Assembly (NCBI RefSeq): GCF_027595985.1 | Contig: NC_073305.1 | Coordinates: 85,221,626-85,285,625 of the forward strand | Origin: Sorex araneus | Lineage: Eukaryota; Chordata; Mammalia; Eulipotyphla; Soricidae | Direction: 5' to 3' | DNA: 64,000 bases | Part shown: positions 1 through 10,372 of the stretch, one piece after another | How the letters are laid out: every line of letters begins with the position of its first letter | Numbering within the stretch: position 1 is the stretch's first letter | Program-made: the position numbers and the translations under genes | Notes under the pieces: model-generated | What the model was told of the DNA's origin: nothing | Database searches by the model: none | The model's input: the letters and a program-made list of their open reading frames with translations, nothing else

Positions 1-905
1 TACATGAGAGGTTAATTGTAAGCTTCAGACCAGACCAGCCAACTGGCTAAGTGTTCCTGTTGTTTTATTCCGCATTTTCTGGGTGAGAAAATTAAGGAAC
101 TTGCTCAAGGAGAAACAACTGAAGCTCAGGCTCTTGGGTTCCAGCTCCAGCTTTCCTGTTGACGTTCATTGAGCAACCTTGCTCCGTGGGGGTCCCGGAA
201 GCCCGTGCTGGAACCACAAAGCAGCCGCCGCCGCAGGGGGTTGGCAGACCCAGCAGGTAGCGCCTGCGGCCGCGCTCCCATTACAAATTACAACCTCGGA
301 CAATTCTGCCAGGGCCGCAAAGGCAACTGCCTACTCCGGACACCGCGGGAGACTGACCGATCCCCGGAAGAAACTGGCTCTGGTCGCCGCCCGCGCTGCC
401 CGGCATCAGAGAAGAGAGGAGCGAGGCTGGAAGTGCAAGCGAGGGAATCGGCAAAACTTCCGTTGGCGGGAAGGTGGTCCCAAGTTACATCCCTTCCTGC
501 TTGGACCATATGTTGTCCTTGTAGGTCTTTTCTCTTGGAAGTCTGGAATGGAAGAACAATGTGGGAGATGAAGGAGAAATTTTAAAACCTGGAAAAGTTT
601 AGAAAACAAGAACCCAGAGAAGATGTAGTAGGAGTGTGGGGTAAGGGGGTGGGGATGGGTCGGGGGAGAAGTGGGTCTGAAGCCCAGACCCCTGAGTTCA
701 ACAGCTGGTGTGACCTTGGCTGTTAAACTCTGTTGCGCCTTCCCTTCACCGGGAGCCTCTTTGCTTAGGGGGATCCTGAGCCTTAACCAACTTCTTCAGT
801 TTCCCTCTGCAATAGCGACCCTGGTGTGTTGCTACTAATACGCGCTACACCAACACACGCAAGTGTTTCATACATGTTCTGCTGTTGCTGTAACTTTGCT
901 GACAT

Positions 906-907
<2 letters not shown>

Positions 908-972
<65 letters not shown>
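908..972 (+). repeat. (CT)n microsatellite
   Basis: About 32 CT units abutting a minus-strand SOR copy on its tail side. Confidence 0.97.
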
Positions 973-975
<3 letters not shown>

Positions 976-1142
976 TTTTAGGTCACACCGGGCATGCTCA
1001 GGGGTTACTCCTGGCTCCTGGATCTGCGCTCAGAATTATTCCTAGTGGTACTCAGGGGATCATATAGGATGCTGCGAGGTGGAACTCAGGTTGGCCACGT
1101 GCAAGGCAAACGCCCTACCTACTGGACTATCACTCCGGCCCC
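973..1142 (-). mobile_element. SOR SINE, moderately diverged
   Basis: Minus-strand copy from AGGTCACACCGGGCATGCTC to TATCACTCCGGCCCC. Confidence 0.85.
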
Positions 1143-1479
1143 TTTGCTGTCATTCTTGGCGCTGCAAAAGTGGAATTTCAGGCGCCCTACCAACTTGAGT
1201 TGTGGCGAAGAGGGCTATTCTCCTGAAGCAAAGGAGTCCATGCTTGATACAAGGGATACAAGGTTTCTTTAAACCAAGCCTCTGCACATTGGCTACATCC
1301 CGCCCCCACCCCGCAACCCCCTGCACTCCCAAGGGCGGGGACCAACCAATACCCTCTCGGACCACGCGCTTTCCTTGATAGAAAGGGGGTATTTCCAACA
1401 ACTGCAGCGCAGTGCAAGGCCTTAAATCGAAGGGGGAGTTTTCCGCCTCCAAAACACGCCTCCCCATCCCCCCCACCCA

Positions 1480-1625
1480 CCCCTTCCGCGCGCCCTGCCC
1501 TAATGCGCGCTGGGAGCTGCCGAGGGGCGAGCGCCCCCCGACGCCGTAGGGCGGGCGAAGCAGCCGGTGTCGGCGCCGGGCCGCGAGCTGGAGCCGCTGG
1601 GTGAGTCCGCCCTGGCTTGGTCCCC
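1480..1625. promoter_or_regulatory. CpG-rich island with splice-donor-like site
   Basis: Dense CpG block (CGCGCGCCCTGCCC, GGCGCCGGGCCGCG). GAGCCGCTGG|GTGAGTCC at 1600/1601 is a strong donor-like match on the + strand. It could mark an upstream non-coding exon or a separate lncRNA promoter; no transcript evidence is available here. Confidence 0.35.
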
Positions 1626-2460
1626 CCTCAGCAGCTGTTGCAAACAGAAGGGCGGAGAGTCTGCCCTCTCCGACTCAACTCCAAGTTTCACTATTATCAA
1701 AGAGCAGACTTCAGACGAGAGAGTTCTCCTATTTAATTTTCGACTAATACGTTCGCGAGGGTTTTTTAATTGCTTGCAAATGCATTTTCTCAGTGTGATT
1801 ATGGAATCCGTGTTGCCCGTCGGCTGCTAGGCTAAGGCGGAATACAGATCGGTGTTAGAGGTTTTGTTTTTTTTTTTTCTCCTTTGGACAATCAGCCCAG
1901 AGGGCGGACTAGGATCGGATCGAACGGAGGGTGGTTTTTTAAAAAATAAATAAATAAATAATTGGGGGGGGGGAAGGAAGAAAAAGTTTTTTTAAAAAAA
2001 ATCAATGACAATTCTTAAACTGGAATGACTGGAAAGTATCAGAAATGTAAATTTCCCCTAAATATCCCAAAGCTCTTTTACAAAGATATTCTGCCTTTCC
2101 TAGTTTGTGATGAGGTAACGTTTTATGCAAAGTGGGATCTTCTGGTGTTGAGTGTGGACAGCGATGGGGAGACTAAGGAAGGGCAGAAGAGTTATCATCT
2201 CCCAACTGAAAAGAGCAGAGGAGGTACTTCTAGAAAAACAACCAGAGTGAGGGTCAGCTAGGGCTTAGAGACTGTAAAAGCAAGTAATCTAGTGTTGTTT
2301 GGGATTTTTTTTTCATTTTTGGGGAGATGGGGCAGGATGTATGAAGTCTGACCTTGGAGTGAGCCTATGCATGAGTATCCATGCTACCAAATCTTTTCTG
2401 CCGATATCTCAGTCCTGATAACTGACTGGTTAAGTTTTAGATTTTTGGCTCTTGTCCAGA

Positions 2461-2637
2461 TTTATTTTTTCTTTTTGGGTCATACCCAGAGATGCTCAGG
2501 GGTTTCTTCTGACTTTGCACTCAGGAATTACTCCTGGCAATGCTTATGGGACCATATGGGATGCCAGGGATTGAACCCAGGTCGGCCCGGCCCCGTGCAA
2601 GGCAAACGCCCTACCCGCTGTGCTATCACTCTGGCCC
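2461..2637 (-). mobile_element. SOR SINE, moderately diverged
   Basis: Minus-strand copy from TTTTTGGGTCATACCCAGAG to TATCACTCTGGCCC; small duplication GGCCCGGCCCC in the head. Confidence 0.85.
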
Positions 2638-3394
2638 TTAATTTTTTTTTTTTTAACCACAGGGTGTATTCTTCTTTTTCTACCTTGCTGAGAGGAAAAA
2701 TGAATGTCCATGGGATTATGGAATTGCACGGTAGGCCCACTGTGTTTGCCTAGCCACCATTGGAGAGATGGCCCCCACCCACATGACCACAGTAACAGGG
2801 AGAGGTAAGGAGGGAGAAGCTCATCAGCAAAGGTCTTTATGTATGAAGACCTTCCAATGTGGTTAAGATCCAGAGTGAAGATGAGTCCAGGATCTCCTGG
2901 GAGAGGGTCCAGAGAGCTCCTTCTGTGGTAGGCTTGGAAGCCCCAGGTTTGAGTTCTTAGAAACTTAGGGTGAAGATTCTCCCAGTGTCACAAAGATGTA
3001 TAGAAAGGTGCCTGAGGGCAGGAAGAACCAAAACACTAAAAGGGGATGATGTAATAGTCATGAGTTTCTTTGGATCCTCTCTCTGCCTTGTCTATGCACC
3101 CAAAATAAGAAGTGGAAGTTTCAGAGGGACTTGGAAGGGATGGGAGAGTTTAGTGATATTTACAGCAGCATCTCTGATCTTGCTCTGTGGAAAGAACACC
3201 TGATATGGATAAAGAACATGGATCTTAAGTGTTAAGGGATCATATTTGTTCCCCTATAAACGTAGCCTTTCAAAGCCAGGGTCTTTATGATGACAAAAAT
3301 TACACCTTCCTTTACAAAGTTATGCCTGGGTTATGAAACAGCATGTCCCCAAGATAGTAGAATTTCATTCTTAAATAATGTGCACACATGTGCT

Positions 3395-3397
<3 letters not shown>

Positions 3398-3439
<42 letters not shown>

Positions 3440-3488
3440 TCCCTCTCTCTCTGTCTCTCTCTCATCTCTCTCTCACTCTCTCTCTCAT
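3398..3488 (+). repeat. (CT)n microsatellite, interrupted
   Basis: CT units with GTCT, CCCT and CATC interruptions, again abutting the tail side of a minus-strand SOR. Confidence 0.95.
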
Positions 3489-3654
3489 TTTTTCTTTTTG
3501 AGCCACACCCAGCTCTATGCTTAGGGCTTACTCCTGACTGTGTTCAGGTATCATTCCTTATGAGGTTGGGAGACCATATGGGATGCTGGGAATTGAACCC
3601 AGATCAGCCACATGGAAGGCAAATGCCTACTCACTATCTTATCTCTCTGGCCCT
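3489..3654 (-). mobile_element. SOR SINE, diverged; last before the repeat-free interval
   Basis: Minus-strand copy from CTTTTTGAGCCACACCCAGC to CTTATCTCTCTGGCCC. Confidence 0.8.
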
Positions 3655-4509
3655 ACAATTGCTCTCCTAAGGCAAAGTGTAACATGTTCAGCTATACTCC
3701 CAACCCTCTGAGGATAAAGAAAGGTAAGAAGAAAGGAAGGGAAAGTAAACTGTTGATTCATGTGTGCGAACACCTAGAAGGAAATTTTTTTTGGACAAAA
3801 AGATTCCATTATTTCTATCTTAAACTACTTCATATCATGGAGTTATAAATGGGACATTTTAGTGGGATCAAATATTCAGGAAACAGAAAAGCAAAACTCA
3901 TTTGGAGGAGCAGAGGAAATTCAATGTGAGATCAGAAGGAGGAAGGATAGCAGAGAGAAGAAGAGAATAGGCACTAAAAGAGAAATAGTTGTCTAAAATA
4001 AATTAGGAATAGGCACTTATCTGATGGTAAGTGCCCATCAACCTCCTCCGTTGGTGTAGACCCTTCAGTGGAGATATTTGGGATTGGACAAAACTACAGA
4101 GGCTTGTATAATACCAGCTTAGAAGTTCAAGGATGGATCTGAACTTCCCACACCAAGGGTCTGAACAATAAGAAAGGGTTCAAAAGTTTTCTTCCCTTGC
4201 TCTGGATTCTAATCATAACAATGGTAGGTAGATAGATGGATGGATTTCTTGCCACTTTCTAAATTGACTGTGGTAGAACAATCCTTTCTGGAGGATGGCG
4301 TGTGGAATCAGAAGGAAGAACAGAAGCTCTGCTGGGTGCCCAGGGAGATTGCAGTTTTTAGTGGGGAGGGGATTTCTCCAGCATTTTCTGGAGTTACCAC
4401 CTCTAGCAGGAGGGAGCAGGCTGGCCTCGGGTTTGGGCTGGGATGCTCGCTGCTGGTTCCCCAAGGGAGGGAGCCCCAGGCAATTGTCATCCTGTCTGCA
4501 CTCCTTTTG

Positions 4510-4672
4510 GCCAGTTAATTCAATTATGCAGCCTCCTGCTAGAGAATGTGTGGCCAATTGCTCTCCAAGAAAGGAGCAAAGCGGAGAAAGAGGAATTAGC
4601 GTTTCTGAAAAGCCCAGTCTTTGGGTCAAGCAGGATGGCACCTTATTAATTGCTCAAGACCATTAATTGGAT
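4510..4672. promoter_or_regulatory. Homeodomain-type site cluster, candidate enhancer
   Basis: TTAATTCAATTA (about 4515-4526), CCAATTG near 4554, GGAATTAGCG near 4592, and two identical ATTAATTG sites at 4645-4652 and 4662-4669, 17 bp apart. Unique sequence 3.1 kb upstream of the start codon. Enhancer role is inference. Confidence 0.4.
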
Positions 4673-7600
4673 GGGAAGAGGGAGATGGTGTGCTAGGGCG
4701 GGAGAGGGGGGTTGTCTGACAGAAGTAAATCCCGCTCCAGCGCGCACATCTCTCTCCCACACAGAGACACCAAGCATACCACACACCTTCCTCGATGTGT
4801 TTCTTTACAAAAGGGGCACACTGAGCCACCTCAGAGCAGATGGAAGAGAGCGCTGACCAGTGTGTGCATATGGCAAGGATGATTTTCCCAACTTTGCTCT
4901 CAGGAATAAATAGCTTTTATTTTATTTTATTTTTTAAGTTGGGATGGAGTGAAAGGGATTAGTTGGCCAAATGGAGTTTCCATCCGTACAGTTCAAATGG
5001 TGGTCTGGGAACTGCAGTGCTGTGGGATGGAGAAGAGCTTTCCAAAGGAGATTTGGCATCCTGGTGATGCAGGTCCCTAAGCTTAGAGAATGGCATTTTA
5101 CCCTCCCATTCATCTCCTTTAAAGACAAAATTGGAAGCTGTGGGAGCTTTGTTTCTCATTTTGCAAGATGTTTACTTTCCACTAACTTCTTCACAATGGG
5201 AGGGAGGGTGTGGTTGGGTTCAAGAAACACAATCACTGAAGCCCTGGATGTCTTTCATCTTTCACTGTAGTCATTCAGGTGAATGGGGTAGGGAAGGGGA
5301 GAAGAATGGAGAGCTATATTTATCTGTACTTTGGTAACATCCTAGAGTGTTCACTGAGGTGGGATGGCTGGAAGTCATCAGGGCAGAGCTTAATGCCAAA
5401 GACTATCAAGTGTGTGCTGGAGGGGGCTTGCTTTAAGTGAATCATCTCCTGTCCCATTTAGTACCAAACACATGGCCCAAACATGCTAGGACATGCAGAA
5501 CCACACATTTTGAGCCTCCTGGTTGTACTTCCAGGAGGAGAGAGCAGGACTTTGCAATCTGCTGCCTGGACCTGAGCAAAAGGACCATGAATGAAGATGT
5601 ATCTGACTGTATGTGTTTGCAGGGGGGCTTGGGAGAGGGGAGGTTTGGGGGGTGCGGGGAGAAGGAATCTACCTAGGAAGGAGCCACCCTTTGACCCTGG
5701 AGTTGGACTGAGTGGGAAACCAACTGCCTCCATCAGAAAAGCACATCTGGCCAGTCCCAAGATACATACAAAGTCCTAGCACAGGACATCCTGGGTGTAT
5801 GGAGGTGGGTGGGTTTGTTGTTCTATAGGGGTTGGGGGTGCAGGGGTTAGGTCCTAAGAGCAAGCTGTCAGCTTCTTTCTCAGTGGGTCGAGTATCAAAC
5901 CCCACTCAGTCCTTGCAGACCAAAGATTCTAGTACCAACAGCATCATCTTACCCCCTACTCAAGGGTCAAGTTGGATGTTCTTTCTTTTGCAACAGCCTT
6001 GGGCATTCAGTCTGTGGACTTCATTAAACCCAAATACAGAATTTCGAGAAGATGGGGCAAGGGCCCTGGCACACCTTGAAAAGGGGAGCAAATGGTGAGC
6101 TGCTGACCCTTGGGCTGGGTTGAGGCATCACGGATCTCCATTTCAGAGAGGGCATTTCAATTCTCGTCATGTGTCTTTGTCCATTTATATAAAGCAAAGA
6201 CTGAGTGACAGCCCCAGTTAGCCTGCATGAGCAGATCCTAATAAACCCTCCCAAACCTCGACCTAAAAAAAAAAAAGAAGAAGAAGAAGAAAGGGGGGAA
6301 AAAAGCCACATGCCTATTTGCCTGCGGCTTATTATTAAGACAACTTCTCAGCTTAAATACTTAAAAGCTAACCAAATAAAATGAGAATTAAAACTAAATT
6401 ACCCGTTCTATCTATAAGTCTGTGGGACCAGGTAGCTCTTTGGAGCTAGAAAAGGTCAGAGAGCAGCGCCAAATTGCAGTGCCTCAGTCTTGCCAGCATG
6501 TAGCCACTGGCACCCACTCAAGCACCAGACCACTTGGTGTGAGTAGCTGAATTTTGAAGGAAGTCAAGCTCCAATATAGTTTGAAAGTCTAACAGCTTCG
6601 CAGGAGATAGAGAGATGTGCAGATGTGCGCTACCTCCTTCCTGTCCTCTTTGTAAAATATAACTTTCAAACATGTAAGGGTTATTTTGGGGTAATGGTGT
6701 TCAGATACCTGCGCCACTGCTAAATCACAACCCCCCCACTACCACCCCACAGCGTAGTTTCCAAAAGGAAAGAAGGACAACAGAAAAGAGGGAGAAACGG
6801 GTTGGGTTGGGGAGTGGAAGGAAACGTTTTACCTAAATGTAGAATCTTGTCTCACATTCTTTATTCTCTTGCATTTTCCTTAAATATATTGTCAGTTACA
6901 ACGTCTCTTTATGATGGGAACTTGAGACTGTCCAACATGGCCATTTATTTTAAAAAGCTGCTGAAAGGGCAACCCCCCCCCCCACATTCCCCATGTTGCC
7001 TTTCAAAAAGGGAAAAGAACCCAAATTTAGTGTAAATATGGAAAGAGCAGTATTGTTTCCACTTGGGTAAAGGCAGACACCCCAATCTGAGTAAAATGGA
7101 TTTGGGTGCTTGTTGGAAAAAGCAGCTTTCAGCATCCAGGGAGTGGAACCAATAGGAATGAACACTTACTCGTGTAAAAAGGAAGCTTTAATTAATATAC
7201 ATTTCTATCTCTAATATACACATATGGGACTAGATCTTTATCTTCACAATAAAATGCGTGCAAATGCTCTCTGCAGAGATGAGTCCCCACCTCAGTCGGT
7301 ATAGAAAAGCATGATAAAGGTTGGAAAAATGGATAAAAATGTTGAAAGAACCTCCAGTTCCTTATTAGGCGAAGATACAATATTTATTCCTTGTCTCCTG
7401 GGATAAATCTCTTCTGCCTATTGTCCTCCCAGTTCTCAGTGCTGATGCTTAATTTTCAAAACTTCTATATTACCAAGGGACCTACGACATCAGCCAAAGA
7501 AATACTCAGCAAGTACAAAATCTGTTCCAGGGAGCTGCTTTTGTGCAGAGGGAAAATTTTGTTCCTACAGGTTTTTAAGTGGGTACGAGGCAAGGAGCTA

Positions 7601-7753
7601 TCTGATCCGGGCAAAGCCATTACAATTTAGATCTCTATCTATAGAACATTTTTTTCTCCTTAAAAAAATTGGAAAATACACGAAGTTTGGATTTTTTCCC
7701 GATTCTTTTTTTGGAGGGGGAAATTGCATCGTAAGCTTTTGGAGAAACCCAAC

Positions 7754-7792
7754 ATGTCAACTACCTTTCCGGGACTAGTCCACGATGCCGAG
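7754..7792 (+). CDS. TFAP2D: TFAP2D coding exon 1
   Basis: Encodes residues 1-13, MSTTFPGLVHDAE, and ends in phase 0 at a GAG|GTATTA donor. This peptide is the N-terminus I know for mammalian AP-2 delta. The ATG has an A at -3 (AACATGT), acceptable for initiation. The exon is too short to stand out as an open reading frame and was found by looking for the expected N-terminus upstream of exon 2. The 5' UTR upstream is AT-rich; its start is unknown. A GGC-rich repeat begins about 50 bp downstream in intron 1. Confidence 0.93.
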
Positions 7793-7824
7793 GTATTATT
7801 ACTTTTTTTTTTGAGTGCGCGCGT

Positions 7825-7875
7825 GTGGTGTGTGTGTATGTGTGGCGGCGGCGGTGGCGGCGGCAGTGGCAGCTT
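7825..7875 (+). repeat. TG-rich then GGC-rich simple repeat
   Basis: A GTGTGTGTATGTG run is followed by imperfect GGC triplets interrupted by GTGGC and AGTGGC. It sits 30-80 bp inside intron 1. The interruptions argue against an unstable pure repeat. Confidence 0.8.
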
Positions 7876-8510
7876 CCCCTCTCTCTAATCTATATTGGAC
7901 CGTTACATTTAATTATAATCTGGCTTTCGGGGGGAAGTTAAAGAAGGAAAGGGGAGAAAGTTCGTTATGACATCTGTCGCCAGGAAGGGCAACTCTGCCA
8001 CGTTAAGAAACGTTTGCCACAATGAGGGGGGAAACATAATCCTAATAATAAAGAAAGGGAGGAGGGGTGAGGAGAAAGGGATAGGGATGGAAAAAAGATA
8101 GAAAGGCAAAGTAAAGAGATTGATGGGGGGGCGGTAGGTGGACGGGGGGGTGGGGAACAACGCACCCCTTTAGGAATGGGTTTATTCGGGGAAAGGGAAA
8201 CGGGGGGAAAGGGGGAGTCGATTTCCTTGCCCCAAATGATCAATGCACTGAGCAAGTTGAACGTTTTGCGCAGACTTGTTTCGTTGTTCGTTTGTTGTTG
8301 TTATTGTTTTAAATCTATGAACAAGGCATGAACAGTAATTTTGAGCCGCTTTGGTGGAACCTTTCAGAATGCACAGCCGCAAGAATTTCGGGGCTGGGAC
8401 TTGGAGCCCCGTGCGTGCGGACACTCGTTTGCTTGGGGCTGCCGGGGAGTCGGCACAAACCTGGATCCCCGCTCCCAGCTCCCGACTTAGCGAGCTGGGC
8501 AAGAGCTGTG

Positions 8511-8559
8511 CGTGTGCGTGTGTGTGCGCGCGTGTGTGTGCGTGTGTGTGCGCGCGCTC

Positions 8560-8594
<35 letters not shown>
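8511..8594 (+). repeat. (TG)n/(CG)n alternating purine-pyrimidine tract
   Basis: About 84 bp of TG with interspersed CG steps (TGTGCGCGCGTGTG pattern), ending in roughly 15 pure TG units. Alternating purine-pyrimidine DNA with CG steps is the classic left-handed Z-DNA substrate. Confidence 0.9.
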
Positions 8595-8595
<1 letters not shown>

Positions 8596-8606
8596 TGTCA
8601 CCCGCA

Positions 8607-8616
8607 CCTATATAGG
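8607..8616. promoter_or_regulatory. CArG-box/TATA-like palindrome in intron 1
   Basis: CCTATATAGG is a perfect match to the SRF CArG consensus CC(A/T)6GG and a perfect 10-bp palindrome; the core also reads as a TATA-like element. It lies 278 bp before exon 2 in GC-rich DNA. Whether it binds SRF or TBP is inference. Confidence 0.4.
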
Positions 8617-8884
8617 GTAGGGGATTTTCCCCCCTCCCCCCCCCCCCCCCGTCTCTCGACGGTGAGGACGAGGCGGCCCACCCCCCCACCCCCCCGTTCG
8701 CCCGATCGCAGACTTGGTGGCAAAGGCGCCGAGCCTGGGCTTGGGCTCGGTCCGAACCCTGCGCGCTCGCTCTGCTCGGGAGAGCGGGAGATAACGCTCC
8801 CGGCTCCGGGAGAGCGGCGCCTCGGTTGAAAAAATGACAAACCTCAAGTTTTTCTGCTCTCCCTTTTCCCCCTCTTCCTTCCAG

Positions 8885-9382
8885 ATACGTCACGACGGAT
8901 CAAACAGCTACCGTTTGATGCAGCTTGGCTGTCTGGAGTCCGTAGCCAATTCCACTGTCGCCTATTCCTCCTCCTCTCCTTTAACTTACTCCACCACCGG
9001 CACCGAGTTCGCATCCCCCTACTTCTCCACTAACCACCAGTACACCCCGCTCCACCACCAGTCCTTCCATTATGAGTTCCAGCACAGCCACCCGGCCGTC
9101 ACCCCCGACGCCTACTCTCTGAACTCGCTCCACCACTCGCAACAGTACTACCAGCAGATCCACCACGGGGAGCCCACCGACTTTATCAACCTGCACAATG
9201 CGCGGGCGCTCAAGTCGTCCTGCCTGGACGAGCAGAGGCGGGAGCTGGGCTGCCTTGATGCCTACCGCCGCCACGACCTGTCCCTCATGAGCCATGGCTC
9301 TCAGTACGGAATGCACCCAGATCAAAGGCTCCTGCCAGGGCCCAGCCTGGGGCTGGCCGCCGCGGGAGCAGACGACTTGCAG
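8885..9382 (+). CDS. TFAP2D: TFAP2D coding exon 2 (N-terminal regulatory domain)
   Basis: Encodes residues 14-179 (498 nt, phase 0 at both ends), from [20 protein letters not shown] to [11 protein letters not shown]. This is the divergent N-terminal region of the AP-2 proteins. It is rich in Ser, Thr, Tyr and His: note [15 protein letters not shown], about 45-60 residues into the exon, and [15 protein letters not shown] shortly after. I see no PPxY motif, as expected for AP-2 delta, whose weak or different transactivation is attributed to that loss. The acceptor is CTTCCAG|ATACGT and the donor CTTGCAG|GTAAAT. The reading frame is open upstream to an ATG at 8834 and downstream into intron 2 as far as 9727; neither extension belongs to the known protein. 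The exon is GC-rich with many CpGs. It contains a GCCTGGGGC AP-2-type site at 9345-9353. Confidence 0.97.
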
Positions 9383-9459
9383 GTAAATAAGAGCGCAGCG
9401 AATTTGTCTGCGCGCTTCCCTCTTATCCTCCCCCCTCCCGCTAAGCTGACTGTAAACCG

Positions 9460-9620
<161 letters not shown>

Positions 9621-9940
9621 ACCACTTATGGAAAGTTACCAAAACTGCTAGAGAGGCGTGTGCCTTTCTGTCCCTCTCATTGGATCAAGGCATTTCACCT
9701 GGACGCTGGGGGGTCCGCTATCTGTGAATCCCCGTTTTCCGAGGGTCGGCCCAGCAGGCGTCTGTGAATCCACTTTTGTGTCCCTACGGGGGTGCGGAGG
9801 AGGAGTTAGTTCCAAGAGCCTTGGGTTGAGCCAAACGGGTCTCAGACTAAGACCCGATAAGTTGATGACCAATCGCACCCTCGGTCTCAGTCTATCGGTG
9901 AGTCTCAGACAGAGTTGTCACAAACCAAGTTCCTGGTTGT

Positions 9941-9975
9941 TATTGTTGTTGTTGTTATTATTATTATTATTATTA
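9941..9975 (+). repeat. (TTG)n/(TTA)n triplet repeat
   Basis: About 6 GTT/TTG units continue as about 7 TTA units, ending at TTACGTG. Confidence 0.85.
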
Positions 9976-10244
9976 CGTGTTGGTTTGATCCACAGACCTT
10001 GTGGAGACTCTGAGCTCCATTAACAAAGGTTTTCCAAAAATACTAAATAGCTATGATAAAAAAAAGAACTGCACGTAGAAACCTCAAAAGAAAATTGCCC
10101 CCAATAAAAGAATCTGCAGAATACACTTCACTAGGGTATGGGATAGATAGGAATTCTTTCTGCCTGAAGAATGCTCCTTTGGGTGAATTACGACTTTGTT
10201 TTTCCTCTCGACTATATTTACCTTTTACATAGAGATCAACTTTA

Positions 10245-10372
10245 TAAGAAGGAAATGAAGAAACAAAGAAAGGGGAGAGGAAAGAAACGGAGAAAAGGGA
10301 GAGAAAAAAAGGGGGAGATAGGAAGGGATGATGGAAAGAAGGCAGGAAGGGTGAAGGAAAGAAATTCAGTCA
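10245..10372 (+). repeat. GA-rich low-complexity tract
   Basis: A purine-rich AAGGAAATGAAG...GGAAAGAAAT stretch with no fixed unit. It is not a gene; the short + strand ORF here is composition-driven. Confidence 0.7.

Larger units (their letters stand above)
1..7753. other. 5' flank of TFAP2D
   Basis: No gene is recognisable. There are three old SOR copies, two CT microsatellites, GC-rich patches near 150-480 and 1300-1620, and unique DNA from 3.66 kb. Small low-complexity sites: TAAA units at 1940-1965, TTTTA units at 4915-4935, A/GAA-rich 6265-6300 and a C11 run near 6970. Some part just upstream of 7754 must be the 5' UTR and promoter, but I cannot place the start site. The many short ORFs are unconvincing. 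Confidence 0.7.
7793..8884 (+). other. TFAP2D intron 1
   Basis: GT...AG intron of 1092 bp. It holds a short GGC-rich repeat (7845-7875), a unique G-rich middle, a TG/CG alternating tract (8511-8594), a CCTATATAGG motif (8607-8616), a C-rich run (8629-8650) and a CpG-rich stretch (about 8660-8830). A long pyrimidine tract from 8858 leads into the exon 2 acceptor CTTCCTTCCAG. No interspersed repeat is visible. Confidence 0.85.

Noticed and set aside
1150..1480. Overlapping ORFs of about 100 residues in the GC-rich upstream region
   Set aside because: Two frames open together, as expected from composition; no domain or start context.
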